Shown: positions 10,069-22,584, numbered from the stretch's first letter. The stretch is 55,795 bases of DNA from Acidobacteriaceae bacterium (GCA_030041305.1 JASHOC010000243.1:1-55795), one strand, 5' to 3'. Notes: generated by a model not told the origin, from the letters alone. Program-made: numbers and translations.

Positions 10069-10254
10069 GCCCTCGCGGAAGCGATTGCTTCAGCGATACG
10101 CTTGCCTGGAATTTCTGTTGACGCTGTGAAACTGTTTTTGTTGACGCCAACACACGCCAGCCGCACAATGGAAATTGGTTCGCCGTAAACCTTGCCGATT
10201 GCCACCCGTACCGCATTGCGCTCCGAAACCCGCCCCGGCAATCATGAGGACGCC

Positions 10255-10794
10255 ATGTTCGCTTATCTGCTTTTGCTCGTCGCCGTGCTTACCCGCGTTC
10301 TGCCCCACGCTGGCTGGATGAACTTTACCGCTGTAGGCGGCGCTCTGCTGTATTTCGGCGCCCGCCGTCCCTGGCGCGAGATGCTGGCCCCCGTGATCGT
10401 GCTCATGGCCGTCGATTATTACCTGACCGTCTACGCCTATCGCTACGCCTTCCGTTGGGAGGCGTACATCACCACCTGGGCGTGGTACGCCGCAGCCATT
10501 GTCTTGGGTTGGATTCTGCTCCACGCGCGGACCAGCGTGGTCCGCGTCGCCGCCGGCGCCGTGCTCGGGCCGACTTCTTTCTTTGTGCTGTCAAATTACG
10601 CTGTCTGGGCTGGCGGCGGGAACATGTATCCCCACACCCTCGGCGGCCTCGAAGCCTGCTACGTGGCGGCCATCCCGTTTTATCGCAACGACCTGCTCTC
10701 CACCACCCTCGTTCTGGCCGTTGCCTTTGGCCTTCCCGCGCTGGCGCGCCGGATGCACCTCATTGCGCCCAAGCCGGCGCTGGAAGGGAAGTAA
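10255..10794 (+). CDS. DUF6580-type small membrane protein
   Basis: 179 aa, almost wholly hydrophobic with five or six predicted membrane helices. The N-terminal TRVLPHAGWMNFTAVGGALL block resembles DUF6580 proteins (R-x-x-P-H-x-x-N-F-T-P-V-G), whose function is unknown and whose topology resembles substrate-binding subunits of ECF transporters. RBS ATGAGGA lies 4 bp before ATG 10255. It is followed at a distance of 104 bp by the Uma2 gene on the same strand, but no shared function is evident. Confidence 0.65.
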   Translation: MFAYLLLLVAVLTRVLPHAGWMNFTAVGGALLYFGARRPWREMLAPVIVLMAVDYYLTVYAYRYAFRWEAYITTWAWYAAAIVLGWILLHARTSVVRVAAGAVLGPTSFFVLSNYAVWAGGGNMYPHTLGGLEACYVAAIPFYRNDLLSTTLVLAVAFGLPALARRMHLIAPKPALEGK

Positions 10795-10898
10795 GCGGAC
10801 TTCGCCCGGCGCCGGAAATCGGCGTCCAATCGGATGTCGGCTGCTTCTCACGCCTGGCTGGCGTTTCGGCGCGGGAAGTCCGCAGGAGAGGAGGATCG

Positions 10899-11420
10899 GT
10901 GGCAGCAACGACTGAGATCACGCAAGTTCCTCTCGACGTCTACCTCAACACTTCCTACGAGCCCGATGCGGAGTACGTCGACGGCGTGATCGAGGAACGA
11001 CCCATGGGCGAATACGACCATTCAACGTGGCAGCATGCAATCGAGCTTTGGTTTGAAAAGCACGCCAAGGAATGGAACATCAGGGTTCGCCCTGAATTGC
11101 GGGTCAAGGTTGCGGCGGGGAGATTCCGCGTCCCCGATGTCGCCATTCTCGATCGCAGCCTTCCCATTGAGCAGATCATCACTCGCCCACCCATTGCGGT
11201 GTTCGAGATCCTTTCGCCCGAAGACAAACTCACCCGGATGATGGCCAAGCTCGCCGATTACGAGCGCATGGGTGTTAAAACCATCCTGGTTCTCAATCCC
11301 CAGGGAAGCCATTTTCAATACCGCAACGGCGCACTGGAGCCGATGCCGCCGCAGCCCTTCGATCTTCCCGGCAGCCAGTGCCGCTTCGAACTCGTCGAAG
11401 TGGAGAAGCTGCTGGACTGA
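10899..11420 (+). CDS. Uma2-family (DUF820) PD-(D/E)XK nuclease-like protein
   Basis: 173 aa. It carries the typical Uma2 pattern: an N-terminal EYVDGVIEE strand, a HSTWQHAI helix, RVPDVAILD, AVFEILSPED with the E-x-x-S-P signature, and MAKLADYERMGVKTILVLNP. Uma2 proteins have a restriction-endonuclease-like fold, are abundant in Acidobacteria and Cyanobacteria, and have no established substrate. The GTG start at 10899 follows a very strong RBS (GGAGAGGAGG, 5 nt spacing). Stand-alone gene. Confidence 0.82.
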   Translation: MAATTEITQVPLDVYLNTSYEPDAEYVDGVIEERPMGEYDHSTWQHAIELWFEKHAKEWNIRVRPELRVKVAAGRFRVPDVAILDRSLPIEQIITRPPIAVFEILSPEDKLTRMMAKLADYERMGVKTILVLNPQGSHFQYRNGALEPMPPQPFDLPGSQCRFELVEVEKLLD

Positions 11421-11461
11421 CTCGGCGCTGGCGGCCTGGGCCACAAACCCCGTGGCCTGCG

Positions 11462-12082
11462 CTAGAAACCCAACCCCTTGCCCTTGCGCCGCATTCTGAA
11501 CCACCACCAAAGAAATCCACCCACCGCTAGCCCGCCCACCACCGCGATCGTCGCCGCTGCGTGGTGCGCCACCAGGTCCACCGCTCCGGGACCTAGTTTG
11601 ATCACCAGAATCCCCAACACCAGCCAACGCACCGTCCGTCCGCAAAAAATCGCGAGCAGAAACGGAGCCACCCGCATTTCGAAGACGCCGGCGGCAAACA
11701 CAAACAGCTTCCACGGGGTCGGCGGCGGCAGCAACGACGGGATTAGGACGGCCAGAAACTCCTGGCGCTCAAACCGCGCCCGAATCTGGTCCAATCGTTC
11801 CCGGCTGATGCGCTTCAGCAGAAAAAGCTCGCCGCCGGCCCGGCCCAGCCAATAGGGAACCAACCCTCCGACCGCCGAGCCCGCCGCGGCCATCATGGCG
11901 AATACCCAGAACCGGCGCCGGTCGTTCCACATCGCCAGCGCCAGAAATGCGTCGATCGGCACCGGAACCGAAGACGAATCGACCGCTCCGATCGCCAAAA
12001 CGCCCCAAATTCCCATGCCGGCCAGCGCGGGCAGGATCACGTGTTCCCACCAGGACACAACTGGGGCAAAAAAAGACTTCAC
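11462..12082 (-). CDS. DedA/VTT-domain inner-membrane protein
   Basis: 206 aa. It has an SNARE-associated/VTT (DedA) core: GAVDSSSVPVPID re-entrant loop near the N-terminus, AAAGSAVGGLVPYWLGRAGG, and a second Pro-rich loop LPPPTPWKLFVFAAG, with four or five membrane helices. DedA-family proteins are implicated in phospholipid (undecaprenyl phosphate or PE) flipping. The substrate here is unknown. It is most like the YqaA-type short members. It is convergent with the Uma2 gene. Confidence 0.8.
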   Translation of the reverse strand: MKSFFAPVVSWWEHVILPALAGMGIWGVLAIGAVDSSSVPVPIDAFLALAMWNDRRRFWVFAMMAAAGSAVGGLVPYWLGRAGGELFLLKRISRERLDQIRARFERQEFLAVLIPSLLPPPTPWKLFVFAAGVFEMRVAPFLLAIFCGRTVRWLVLGILVIKLGPGAVDLVAHHAAATIAVVGGLAVGGFLWWWFRMRRKGKGLGF

Positions 12083-12271
12083 GCGATCAATTCCTTCCGC
12101 CTGGAAAAACGTCCTATGCTTTAGATACCATTGTACGAAGCGGAGTTCGCGTTCGGGGCCGCAGTTCGCGGGCAGCGAAAAGGGTGATTGCCCCTGAATT
12201 CAAACCGGATGAGAGAATAGAATAACGAGAAGGGACTCGGAGCAGCGCCGGAAAACGGGTGCGTCCCGGAT

Positions 12272-13384
12272 ATGCTCCTTTTTGAGCAGATGCCCACCAG
12301 TGAAGCGCAAGCCAATGCCTATGAGTCCACCGGAACTTCCGGAGTGAGCGACGACGCGGGCCGTCCTCAGCAGGGGATTCTCGGCTTGGTTGAGCCTCCA
12401 GCCGCCGCACCAGAAGGCAACGGCTCCCGAATCGTCAGCACCTCGCGCTGGATCGACTACGACACCCACGAACTGCTCGAAATGATCGGCGAGCTCGAGG
12501 ATGAGCGCCGCTGGGCGCGTCTCCGCGAGGGAGTCCTGTGGGCCATCCTCATCCACATCCTGCTGGTCTTCGGCATTTTCCTGCTTCCCAAATACGTTAA
12601 TTTGGCGCCGGTCATCGACACTAACAATATCCAGGACCACAAGGATTTTACCTATCTCGACACCCCGTATTTGCCCAAACCGAAGCCGGTCAAGCCTCTG
12701 ACCCATCCGCCAGTGATCGATAACAAAACGCTGGAGGAGCTGAAGCGCGAGACCCAAGCGCCGCCGGCGCCGGCTCCGCCGCCCGCAGCCGAGCAGCCGA
12801 AAGTGCAACCCGAGCAAAAGCCTCAACCCGCGCCGCCCATTCCGCCCAGCCCGCAGTCGCAGTCGCCGGTTGAAGCTCCCCGGCCGCAGGCCGTGCCCGC
12901 GCGTCCCAACTTCGCGCTGTCCCAGAATCCCAACGACCAGCTTCAAGAGGCCATGCGCAACGCCATGCGCAACCGCGGCTCGGGGAGTGACATCCAGGCC
13001 CCCAGCGGCGGCTTGTCCATGCACCCCGGCGCGGGCACGGGCGGCATCCAAATCCTTTCTGACACCCAGGGCGTCGACTTCAGCGCCTGGCTGGCAGCCT
13101 GGCATTACGACACGGAGCGCACCTGGGACCCGCTGATTCCCGACGAAGTCAATCCGCCGATTCTCAAGTCCGGCATGGTGGCCATCGAGTTCAAAGTTCT
13201 TCCCAACGGACGGCTCATGCCCGGCAGCGTGCAGCTCGTCGGCCGCTCCGGCGACGTGGCTCTCGACCGCGCCGCCTGGGGCGCGCTGACCGGCTCCAGC
13301 TATCCGCCTCTGCCCAGGGACTTCCACGGCCCCTACATCGAGCTGCGCGCTTATTTCCTCTACAACATGCAACCGCCGCAGTAG
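12272..13384 (+). CDS. tonB: TonB-like energy transducer
   Basis: 370 aa. A cytoplasmic N-terminus of ~90 residues precedes one membrane helix (VLWAILIHILLVFGIFLLP). A long Pro-rich periplasmic spacer (about 125-225, repeated P-x-P) and a C-terminal TonB-type domain (about 270-370, VAIEFKVLPNGRLMPGSVQL) follow. TonB couples the proton-motive force to outer-membrane receptors via ExbBD, which are not in this window. The long N-terminal cytoplasmic extension is unusual for classical TonB but common in Acidobacteria. ATG 12290 is an alternative start; neither has a clear RBS. Confidence 0.82.
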   Translation: MLLFEQMPTSEAQANAYESTGTSGVSDDAGRPQQGILGLVEPPAAAPEGNGSRIVSTSRWIDYDTHELLEMIGELEDERRWARLREGVLWAILIHILLVFGIFLLPKYVNLAPVIDTNNIQDHKDFTYLDTPYLPKPKPVKPLTHPPVIDNKTLEELKRETQAPPAPAPPPAAEQPKVQPEQKPQPAPPIPPSPQSQSPVEAPRPQAVPARPNFALSQNPNDQLQEAMRNAMRNRGSGSDIQAPSGGLSMHPGAGTGGIQILSDTQGVDFSAWLAAWHYDTERTWDPLIPDEVNPPILKSGMVAIEFKVLPNGRLMPGSVQLVGRSGDVALDRAAWGALTGSSYPPLPRDFHGPYIELRAYFLYNMQPPQ

Positions 13385-13524
13385 CTTGGCCGCGATCCCC
13401 CGCCGCTGACCACATTCAACCCGCATCCAATCAGCCAGATGGCGTACTCGCGCCGATTTTGCGTACGGTGGCGCCATTTATCATCGATCAAGGGGCTCGA
13501 TGAGCGCGAGCTCCAGGAGAAAGA

Positions 13525-14655
13525 ATGGCCACTGAGCCCAGGCGGCTCACAATTTCGCCTTACTGGAAACGGGAACCGGTGACCTTAGCCTTCCTGACGC
13601 TGCTGGTGGTGGTGTTTTTCTCGGCCGTCAGCGGTCTTTCCCGTATGTATCACGCCCAGCAGAGCTCACTCGCCGACCGATGGGCTTCCCGGGGCGTGGA
13701 CGACCTCAACGCGCATCGCTTTACCGCTGCCGGCGTCGACTTTCATACCGCTCTCCTCTATGACCGCGACAACGCAGCCTACCAGCTCAGCCTCGCCGAG
13801 GCGCTCTTGGGCCTGAAGCGCTTCGACGAAGCCCACGCCTACCTCATCAATCTGTGGGAACGCGAACCCGATAACGGGCTCGTCAGCCTGGAGTTGGCGC
13901 GGATCGCCGTTCACGACACGCAAACCAATCAGGCGCTTCGCTTTTACCACAACGCCATCTACGCCACTTGGCCCAACCATCCCGACGAAGCCCGGCGCCA
14001 GGCCCGCCTGGAGTTGATCCGCTATCTTCTGAGTATCGGCGCTAACACCCAGGCCGAAGCGGAACTGATCGATCTCGTCGCTATGGTAGGCGACAACGCC
14101 GCTCGCCAGACCGAGCTCGGTCAAATGTTCCTCCAGGTGGGCGATGACCAACGCGCACTCACTGCCTTCCGCCTTGGCCTGAGCCTCAACCGTCACAATC
14201 AGCCGGCCATGGCCGGCGCCGGTCAGGCGGCCTTCGCTATGGGCATGTACCCGCTGGCGCAGCGCTATCTTCAACAGGCGGTCGCCGCCTCTCCCTCCGA
14301 CGCGGCCAACGCCGAGCGCCTCAAGCTCACGGATTTTGTCCTCGCTTGGGACCCTTTCCGGCAAACCATTCCCGTGCTCGATCGCAACCGCATCGTGACG
14401 CAGGCCTTCAACACGGCCGGCGCCCGGCTGAAGACCTGCACCTCCCCCTCGACGGCCCTTCAGACTCTCGAGCAGTCGTGGTCCAGCTTGAATCCCCATG
14501 TCAATTTGCGCGAGTTGCAGCGCAATCCCGACCTCGTCAATACAGCCATGAACCTGGTTTTTCAAATCGAGCGGCAAACTCAGAACACCTGTGCCGCGCC
14601 GTCCGACGCCGACCGGGCGCTGCTTTTAATCGCAAATCTGCACGAGGAGAGTTGA
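13525..14655 (+). CDS. Membrane-anchored TPR protein
   Basis: 376 aa. One N-terminal membrane helix (TLAFLTLLVVVFFSAVSGL, about 16-34) is followed by tandem tetratricopeptide repeats from about 50 to 260 (ADRWASRGVDDLNAHRF, YQLSLAEALLGLKRF, AARQTELGQMFLQVGD, PAMAGAGQAAFAMGMY). The C-terminal region is helical without clear repeats. TPRs mediate protein contacts; the partner is unknown. RBS CAGGAG is 6 nt before the ATG. It lies between tonB and the CLC gene on the same strand (32 bp to the CLC start), so co-transcription with the CLC gene is likely. Confidence 0.75.
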   Translation: MATEPRRLTISPYWKREPVTLAFLTLLVVVFFSAVSGLSRMYHAQQSSLADRWASRGVDDLNAHRFTAAGVDFHTALLYDRDNAAYQLSLAEALLGLKRFDEAHAYLINLWEREPDNGLVSLELARIAVHDTQTNQALRFYHNAIYATWPNHPDEARRQARLELIRYLLSIGANTQAEAELIDLVAMVGDNAARQTELGQMFLQVGDDQRALTAFRLGLSLNRHNQPAMAGAGQAAFAMGMYPLAQRYLQQAVAASPSDAANAERLKLTDFVLAWDPFRQTIPVLDRNRIVTQAFNTAGARLKTCTSPSTALQTLEQSWSSLNPHVNLRELQRNPDLVNTAMNLVFQIERQTQNTCAAPSDADRALLLIANLHEES

Positions 14656-14686
14656 GCTGAACCCCGTTTCTCCATCGCAACCCACC

Positions 14687-16426
14687 GTGGAAGAGGACCA
14701 AACCGGCCCTCTCCCAGCGGGAGTCGCATTCAAACCCGTTTCGGTCCTGCGCTCCGTCTTCCGCGAAGACCGCTTTTTTCTCATCCTTTCCGTTTTTATC
14801 GGCATCTTTTCCGGTCTTTCCGTCGTCTGCTTTCGCTTCGCGATCGACTGGTGCAGCATCTTCCTCTTGGGCTCGGGCGCGGAGCCTTCCAGGCTCCGGC
14901 TGTTTCTCGCGCCCACTCTTACCGGCCTGCTCATTGCCGTCCTCGTCATCCACTTCTTTCCCTTAACGCGCGGCAGCGGCGTCAACCAGACCAAGGCTGC
15001 GCTCTATATCTATAACGGCTATATTCCTCTCAAAACCGCCATCGGCAAATTCATCACTTCTGCGTTGGCCATCGGTTCCGGTCAATCGCTTGGTCCCGAG
15101 GACCCCTCTCTGCAAATTGGGGCCAGCCTGGCTTCGGTGATCGGTCGCCGCCTCCACCTTTCCCGCGACCGCATGCGCCTCATTGCGCCCGTCGGAGCCG
15201 CCGCCGGCCTCGCCGCCGCCTTCAATGCACCCATCTCCGCCGTCCTCTTCGTCATTGAGGAGGTCATCGGCCGCTGGACCGCCGGCATTCTCGGCTCCGT
15301 CGTCCTTTCCGCCGTGTCCAGCGTCGTGATCGTCCGCTGGTTCCTCGGTTCCGAGTCGCTCTTCCGCATTCCGCCCGTGGAGCTCGAGCGTCCTTCCGAA
15401 CTCATCGCGTACGTCATTCTCGGCATCATCGGTGGTTTCGCCTCGGTCGCCTTCGCTGTCGGCGTCTCCTTCTTTCGCCCGCGGCTCCGCGCCTTGCGCC
15501 CCTGGACGCATTATGTTCAGCCCGCTGCCGCCGGCCTTCTCATCGGCATCATCGCCATGCTCGGCGCGCCTCAGGTGATGGGCGCGGGCTACGTCTACAT
15601 GGACGAAGCCATGCATGGCCAGTTCACGTGGCAATTTCTCGCCATCCTCGCCCTGCTCAAAATCGTCGCCACGCTCCTGTCGTTCGTGAGCGGCACGCCC
15701 GGCGGCATGTTCGCGCCTACCTTGTTTATCGGCGCCATGCTGGGCGCCGCCGTCGGCGGAGCCGGACACGCGCTTTTCCCCCACCTGACCTGGTCGCCCG
15801 GGACCTACGCCTTGGTCGGCATGGGCGTGCTCTTCGCCGGCTTCCTCCGCGCCCCCATGACCAGCGTCTTCATGGTTCTCGAAGTCAGCGGCAACTACTC
15901 CATCATCCTGCCGGTTATCGTCGCCAACACCTTCGCCTACGTCATCTCCCGCGCCTTTCTGCCCACCCCCATCTTCGACCTCCTCAGCCGTCAGGATGGT
16001 CTCGAGCTGCCTTCGATGGAAGAGCAACGCGAAGAAAGCATCCTCCGCGTGGAAGACGCCATGCAACCGCCCTCCGACCCCGTGCTCAATGGCGACGACA
16101 CCATCGAAAAGGCTAACCGTATCTCCAACCAGGCCATGCAGGACATGCTGCTGGTGCGCCTTCGCCCCTCCGGCTGGGCGAGCGTCACCAAGTCCGATCT
16201 AATCGCTCTCCTGCAAAACGCCAAGGGCGGCCAGACTCTTGAATCCCTCCTCAACGCCGACCCCGTTCCCTCCTTGCATCCCGACCAACCTCTCGACATG
16301 GCTCTCCGCTACGTGGACCGCTGGCCCCTGGTGCCAGTCGTCAACCGCGCCGACTTGAGCGAACTCGAAGGCGTCATCACCGAACGCGATGTGCTCGAAA
16401 GATACCGCGATTTCGGCGGGGAATGA
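14687..16426 (+). CDS. CLC-family chloride channel/antiporter with CBS pair
   Basis: 579 aa. About 18 membrane-helix segments of the ClC fold occupy residues 25-430, with a CBS-domain pair at 450-579. The anion-selectivity loops are visible: RGSGVNQTK where GSGIP is usual, LGPEDPSLQ carrying the gating Glu that marks Cl-/H+ exchangers, and GGMFAPTLFIG for the third selectivity loop. The Pro of GSGIP is Asn here. The C-terminal CBS pair suggests nucleotide or ionic regulation. GTG 14687 is the listed start; an in-frame CTG at 14657 with GAGGAG just upstream is a possible alternative start. Confidence 0.88.
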   Translation: MEEDQTGPLPAGVAFKPVSVLRSVFREDRFFLILSVFIGIFSGLSVVCFRFAIDWCSIFLLGSGAEPSRLRLFLAPTLTGLLIAVLVIHFFPLTRGSGVNQTKAALYIYNGYIPLKTAIGKFITSALAIGSGQSLGPEDPSLQIGASLASVIGRRLHLSRDRMRLIAPVGAAAGLAAAFNAPISAVLFVIEEVIGRWTAGILGSVVLSAVSSVVIVRWFLGSESLFRIPPVELERPSELIAYVILGIIGGFASVAFAVGVSFFRPRLRALRPWTHYVQPAAAGLLIGIIAMLGAPQVMGAGYVYMDEAMHGQFTWQFLAILALLKIVATLLSFVSGTPGGMFAPTLFIGAMLGAAVGGAGHALFPHLTWSPGTYALVGMGVLFAGFLRAPMTSVFMVLEVSGNYSIILPVIVANTFAYVISRAFLPTPIFDLLSRQDGLELPSMEEQREESILRVEDAMQPPSDPVLNGDDTIEKANRISNQAMQDMLLVRLRPSGWASVTKSDLIALLQNAKGGQTLESLLNADPVPSLHPDQPLDMALRYVDRWPLVPVVNRADLSELEGVITERDVLERYRDFGGE

Positions 16427-16886
16427 TGCGCAGCGCAATCGCCCGCAAGGATTCGCGCTAAAATAGTTTCCGGACTCCATGCGCGGACCGGCCTCCATGC
16501 CCGCATCTCCTTTGCTCAAGCGCTTCCGCCGCGGCCGCCACGATCGTGGACGCGATCGCAAAACCAGAGTCAATGTGTCTCGAAGCCACTGCTCTCAAGT
16601 CGACGCGACCACCAGGGAGCGGCGACCTTGCACGCAGGTCAAACAGGCCACAGTCACTCTGGTTTTGCTATGACCCGCCTGCTGAGTAATCTATTCCCGA
16701 CAAGATCTTGGCCTGCGCAATCGCTTTGCGCCGCCAACAGAACTCCGTGAGCCCTGCTAGCCCCGCTGGCGCCGCTGACTCCGCTAGCTCCGCTCGTCTT
16801 CAGACTCCGCGAGCCCCGCTGACCCAGCCAGCGCCGCTCGCCACCATATCCATCCGCCACCTGCGCGGATAGAAAGGTCATTCCCC
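16427..16886. other. Intergenic region, 460 bp
   Basis: No credible gene. It contains the 9-bp array at 16745-16842 and presumably the acnA promoter, which I cannot place. Confidence 0.7.
16745..16842. repeat. 9-bp degenerate tandem array
   Basis: Eleven units of a 9-bp word with consensus CCGCTRGCC (for example CCGTGAGCC, CTGCTAGCC, CCGCTGGCG, CCGCTGACT, CCGCTAGCT), one unit being 8 bp. It ends 44 bp before the acnA start. The unit differs from the 8-bp arrays upstream, but the arrangement is alike. Confidence 0.8.
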
Positions 16887-19754
<2,868 letters not shown>

Positions 19755-19895
19755 AGATCGGCGCCCCAGGTTCCAGGGGTCCCCGGCGGGCGATATCCGC
19801 TCGCTGGGGTGGAGATCCGGATTTTCGGACCTGGGAAAGCCCACAACCGGGCGCCCACCCTCGCTGCCTTTCTCTTTTTTTCGGCTAGGGTAGCC

Positions 19896-20885
19896 TCACC
19901 GCTTCATCGAACCGGCCGATTGCTTGCTCTGCGTCACAGGCGCCAATCCGCCCGTCATGTTCAAGGCCGCTGCGCCGCGTCTACCGGAGCCCCGCATCGG
20001 ACCCGCTTCCGCCTCTTCCGCGATCGCGCGCGCCGCCTCCCGCGCCGCCGTCTGCTCGTGCCGGTCCCAGTAAAGCGCCCCGTTTAGTTCCGCGCCCAGC
20101 AGCACGATAAATGCCGTCAGATACAGCCACACCAGCGTCGCAATGCCGGCGGCGAATGAGCCGTAGAACCGCGAATAATTCTCGTCGCGCGTTACATACC
20201 ATCCATACGCCAGCGTGGCCGGAAACCACATCAGCGTGCCGGCCATGGCGCCGGCGATCACCCTTGTCCAATGCTCCTTCCGTCGGGTGCCAAAGTGGTA
20301 GAGCGCGGTCAGCACCGTGACGCTGGTGGCGATCGCAATCGACCATCGCGCCATCCGCCAGAAAAACAGCACAATGTGCCGCAAGTCGTGCCCAGCCGCC
20401 TCGATCATCCATATCTCGATTTGCCGCCCGAAAACAATCACCATGGTGGCCACGGCCAGCGGGAGAAGCACCATGGGCACCAGCAGCAAAGCCCGCACCC
20501 GCTGAGCCCAGAAGCCCCACGCCTCCGACGGCAGCCGGTAAGCGCGCCGGAATCCCTCCATCAGCGTCAACATCACTCCCAGCGCGGCAAAAATGCTGAG
20601 GGCCGAAGCCGACAAGATCACCGGCGCCGAGTGCAACCGCCGGCTCATGAGGTAGGACTGCAAGAGATCCAGCGTATCCGGAGGCAGGAACTGCTCGAAG
20701 GTCGACCGCAGCTCACCCAGCGCCGTCCCGCTGGGCTGCACCTGCGCCATCAGCGTCGTCACCACCAGCAGGGCAGGGAACAGCATCAACATGCTCGAGT
20801 AAGCCGCCGCCTTGGCCGTGTTGATAATGTCGTGAGCCAGAGCGTGGATCACCGCCGACCGAAGCTTGAGAAAGAGGCGTTGCAT
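19896..20885 (-). CDS. YihY/BrkB-family inner-membrane protein
   Basis: 329 aa. Six predicted membrane helices in the order typical of YihY (formerly RNase BN) proteins: AYSSMLMLFPALLVVTTL, the SAPVILSASALSIFAALGVM pair, LLLVPMVLLPLAVATMVI, and the C-terminal YSRFYGSFAAGIATLVWLYL...LLGAELNGAL block. The C-terminal ~50 residues are soluble and Ala/Glu-rich. Function is uncertain; the old RNase BN label is considered wrong. Stands 112 bp from malQ on the same strand. Confidence 0.85.
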   Translation of the reverse strand: MQRLFLKLRSAVIHALAHDIINTAKAAAYSSMLMLFPALLVVTTLMAQVQPSGTALGELRSTFEQFLPPDTLDLLQSYLMSRRLHSAPVILSASALSIFAALGVMLTLMEGFRRAYRLPSEAWGFWAQRVRALLLVPMVLLPLAVATMVIVFGRQIEIWMIEAAGHDLRHIVLFFWRMARWSIAIATSVTVLTALYHFGTRRKEHWTRVIAGAMAGTLMWFPATLAYGWYVTRDENYSRFYGSFAAGIATLVWLYLTAFIVLLGAELNGALYWDRHEQTAAREAARAIAEEAEAGPMRGSGRRGAAALNMTGGLAPVTQSKQSAGSMKR

Positions 20886-20997
20886 TGCGTCTCTGCAAGG
20901 GTAGACGATTGCGGCGTCATTCGGGGATAAGACTTTCGAAAGGCGCCCGATCGTTCAACAGGGAAGCGACCCCGACCGTCGCCGCGCGCTGAAGTGG

Positions 20998-22584
20998 CTA
21001 CTGTGCTTCGGGCTCGACGCCCGTTTCCCGCGTTCCCAACGGATCGTTGTCCCGATCCGTCACCTCAGCCAAGGCCGCCAGCCGCGCCGCCAGTTCAGCC
21101 GTCCAGCTCCCCTCCGGTGCGCGCCAGCTCCAGTTGCCCGCCGGCACGGCCGGCGTATTCATCCGCGCCTCCGAGCCCAGCTCCAGCAGATCCTGCGCCG
21201 GAACCACAGCCACCTGCGCCACGCTGCCTTGGGCGGCGCGGATCAGCGGCCACACCGGGCTCGCCCCATCCACCGTCCTCAACGGCCCCAGCAAGGTCTC
21301 CAAAGCGCTTCGTTCCGTCGCCCCGGTCGTCTCCCACCATCCTTTGGTCGTGTCGTTGTCGTGCGTGCCCGTATAGGCCACGGTCGCCGGCGCGTAATGC
21401 TGCGGCAGGTGAATGTGCGCCCCCTTATCACTGAATCCAAACTGCAGCACCTTCATGCCCGGCATCCCCAGCTCCAGCCGCAGCGCGTCCACCTCCGCGG
21501 TGATCATCCCCAGGTCCTCGGCCACCAGCGGCAGCGGACCCAGCGTCGCTTCCAGGGCGCGAAACAGCTCGATCCCCGGCCCTTTCACCCACTCCCCGTT
21601 CACCGCCGTCTCGTCTTCGACCGGAATCGACCAGTAGGCCTCGAAGCCGCGAAAATGATCCAGGCGCACGATGTCGTAGACGCTCACCGCCCGCCGCATG
21701 CGCTCGATCCACCACCCGTATCCGCTCTCGGCCAATGCATCCCAGCGGTACAGCGGATTGCCCCACCGCTGCCCCGTTTCCGAAAAATAATCCGGCGGCA
21801 CACCCGCGATCCGCACCGGCCTCCGCTCCTCATCCAGCTCGAACAACTCCGGGTGAACCCAAACGTCCGCCGAATCCATATTCACAAAAATCGCCATGTC
21901 GCCGAGCATGCGGATCGAGTTCTCCGCCGCGGCCTCGCGCAGCCGCCGCCACTGCTCGTAAAACGCGAACTGCAGCGCCCGCTCGCGCGCCACTTCGCGC
22001 TCCTCTTCGGCGATCGCCTCCGCCAGCGCTTCCGGCTCGCGCTTGCGCAACGGCTCCGGCCATTCCAACCATGCCCCCGTGCCGAAGCGGCTTCGCAGCA
22101 CGGCGTACAGCGCGTAATCGTCGAGCCACGTCGCGTTCGTCCGGCAATACTCCTCGAACCCCGCCCATCCCTCGGCCAGCGCCGGCTCGCTCGGGCCGCG
22201 ATCCAGAAAATTCTCCGCGGCCTCGTAGAGCAGCGGCAACTTGCGCTCCACCACTCGATCGAAATTCACGTGCCCGCCCGCGCCGCCCGCCTCTCCATCC
22301 GGCTCCCCGTCGAGCTCCAAGATCCGCTCCTCCTCGATCCAGCCCCAGTCGCGCAAAAATTCCAGGCTCACCAGCAGCGGGTTGCCGGCAAAGGCCGACG
22401 AGCCCGCATACGGCGAGTTTCCGTAGCCGGTCGGATTCAGCGGCAGCACCTGCCACACATGCTGCCCCGCCGCGGCCAAAAAGGCGAGAAACTCGTGCGC
22501 GGCCGGTCCCAGGTCGCCGATGCCGCCACGCGAGGGCAGAGAACTGATGTGCAGCAACACACCCGAACTGCGCTTGAACTCCAT
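20998..22584 (-). CDS. malQ: 4-alpha-glucanotransferase (amylomaltase, GH77)
   Basis: 528 aa, the usual bacterial GH77 size. It transfers maltosyl and longer glucan segments between alpha-1,4-glucans. The N-terminus RSSGVLLHISSLPSRGGIGDLG is diagnostic. Catalytic residues are visible: the nucleophile Asp in RLDHFRGFEAYW (about 308), the acid/base Glu in AEDLG (about 356) and the transition-state stabilising Asp in THDNDTT (about 410). Likely works in glycogen or maltodextrin turnover. No other glycogen genes are adjacent. Confidence 0.94.
   Translation of the reverse strand: MEFKRSSGVLLHISSLPSRGGIGDLGPAAHEFLAFLAAAGQHVWQVLPLNPTGYGNSPYAGSSAFAGNPLLVSLEFLRDWGWIEEERILELDGEPDGEAGGAGGHVNFDRVVERKLPLLYEAAENFLDRGPSEPALAEGWAGFEEYCRTNATWLDDYALYAVLRSRFGTGAWLEWPEPLRKREPEALAEAIAEEEREVARERALQFAFYEQWRRLREAAAENSIRMLGDMAIFVNMDSADVWVHPELFELDEERRPVRIAGVPPDYFSETGQRWGNPLYRWDALAESGYGWWIERMRRAVSVYDIVRLDHFRGFEAYWSIPVEDETAVNGEWVKGPGIELFRALEATLGPLPLVAEDLGMITAEVDALRLELGMPGMKVLQFGFSDKGAHIHLPQHYAPATVAYTGTHDNDTTKGWWETTGATERSALETLLGPLRTVDGASPVWPLIRAAQGSVAQVAVVPAQDLLELGSEARMNTPAVPAGNWSWRAPEGSWTAELAARLAALAEVTDRDNDPLGTRETGVEPEAQ

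Noticed and set aside
16479..16673. Small 64-codon plus-strand frame before acnA
   Set aside because: Arg-rich, no RBS, no resemblance to a known protein; likely chance.
16745..16842. CRISPR array
   Set aside because: The units are 9 bp, contiguous and without spacers, and no cas gene is present. The same applies to the arrays at 233, 6523 and 29911.
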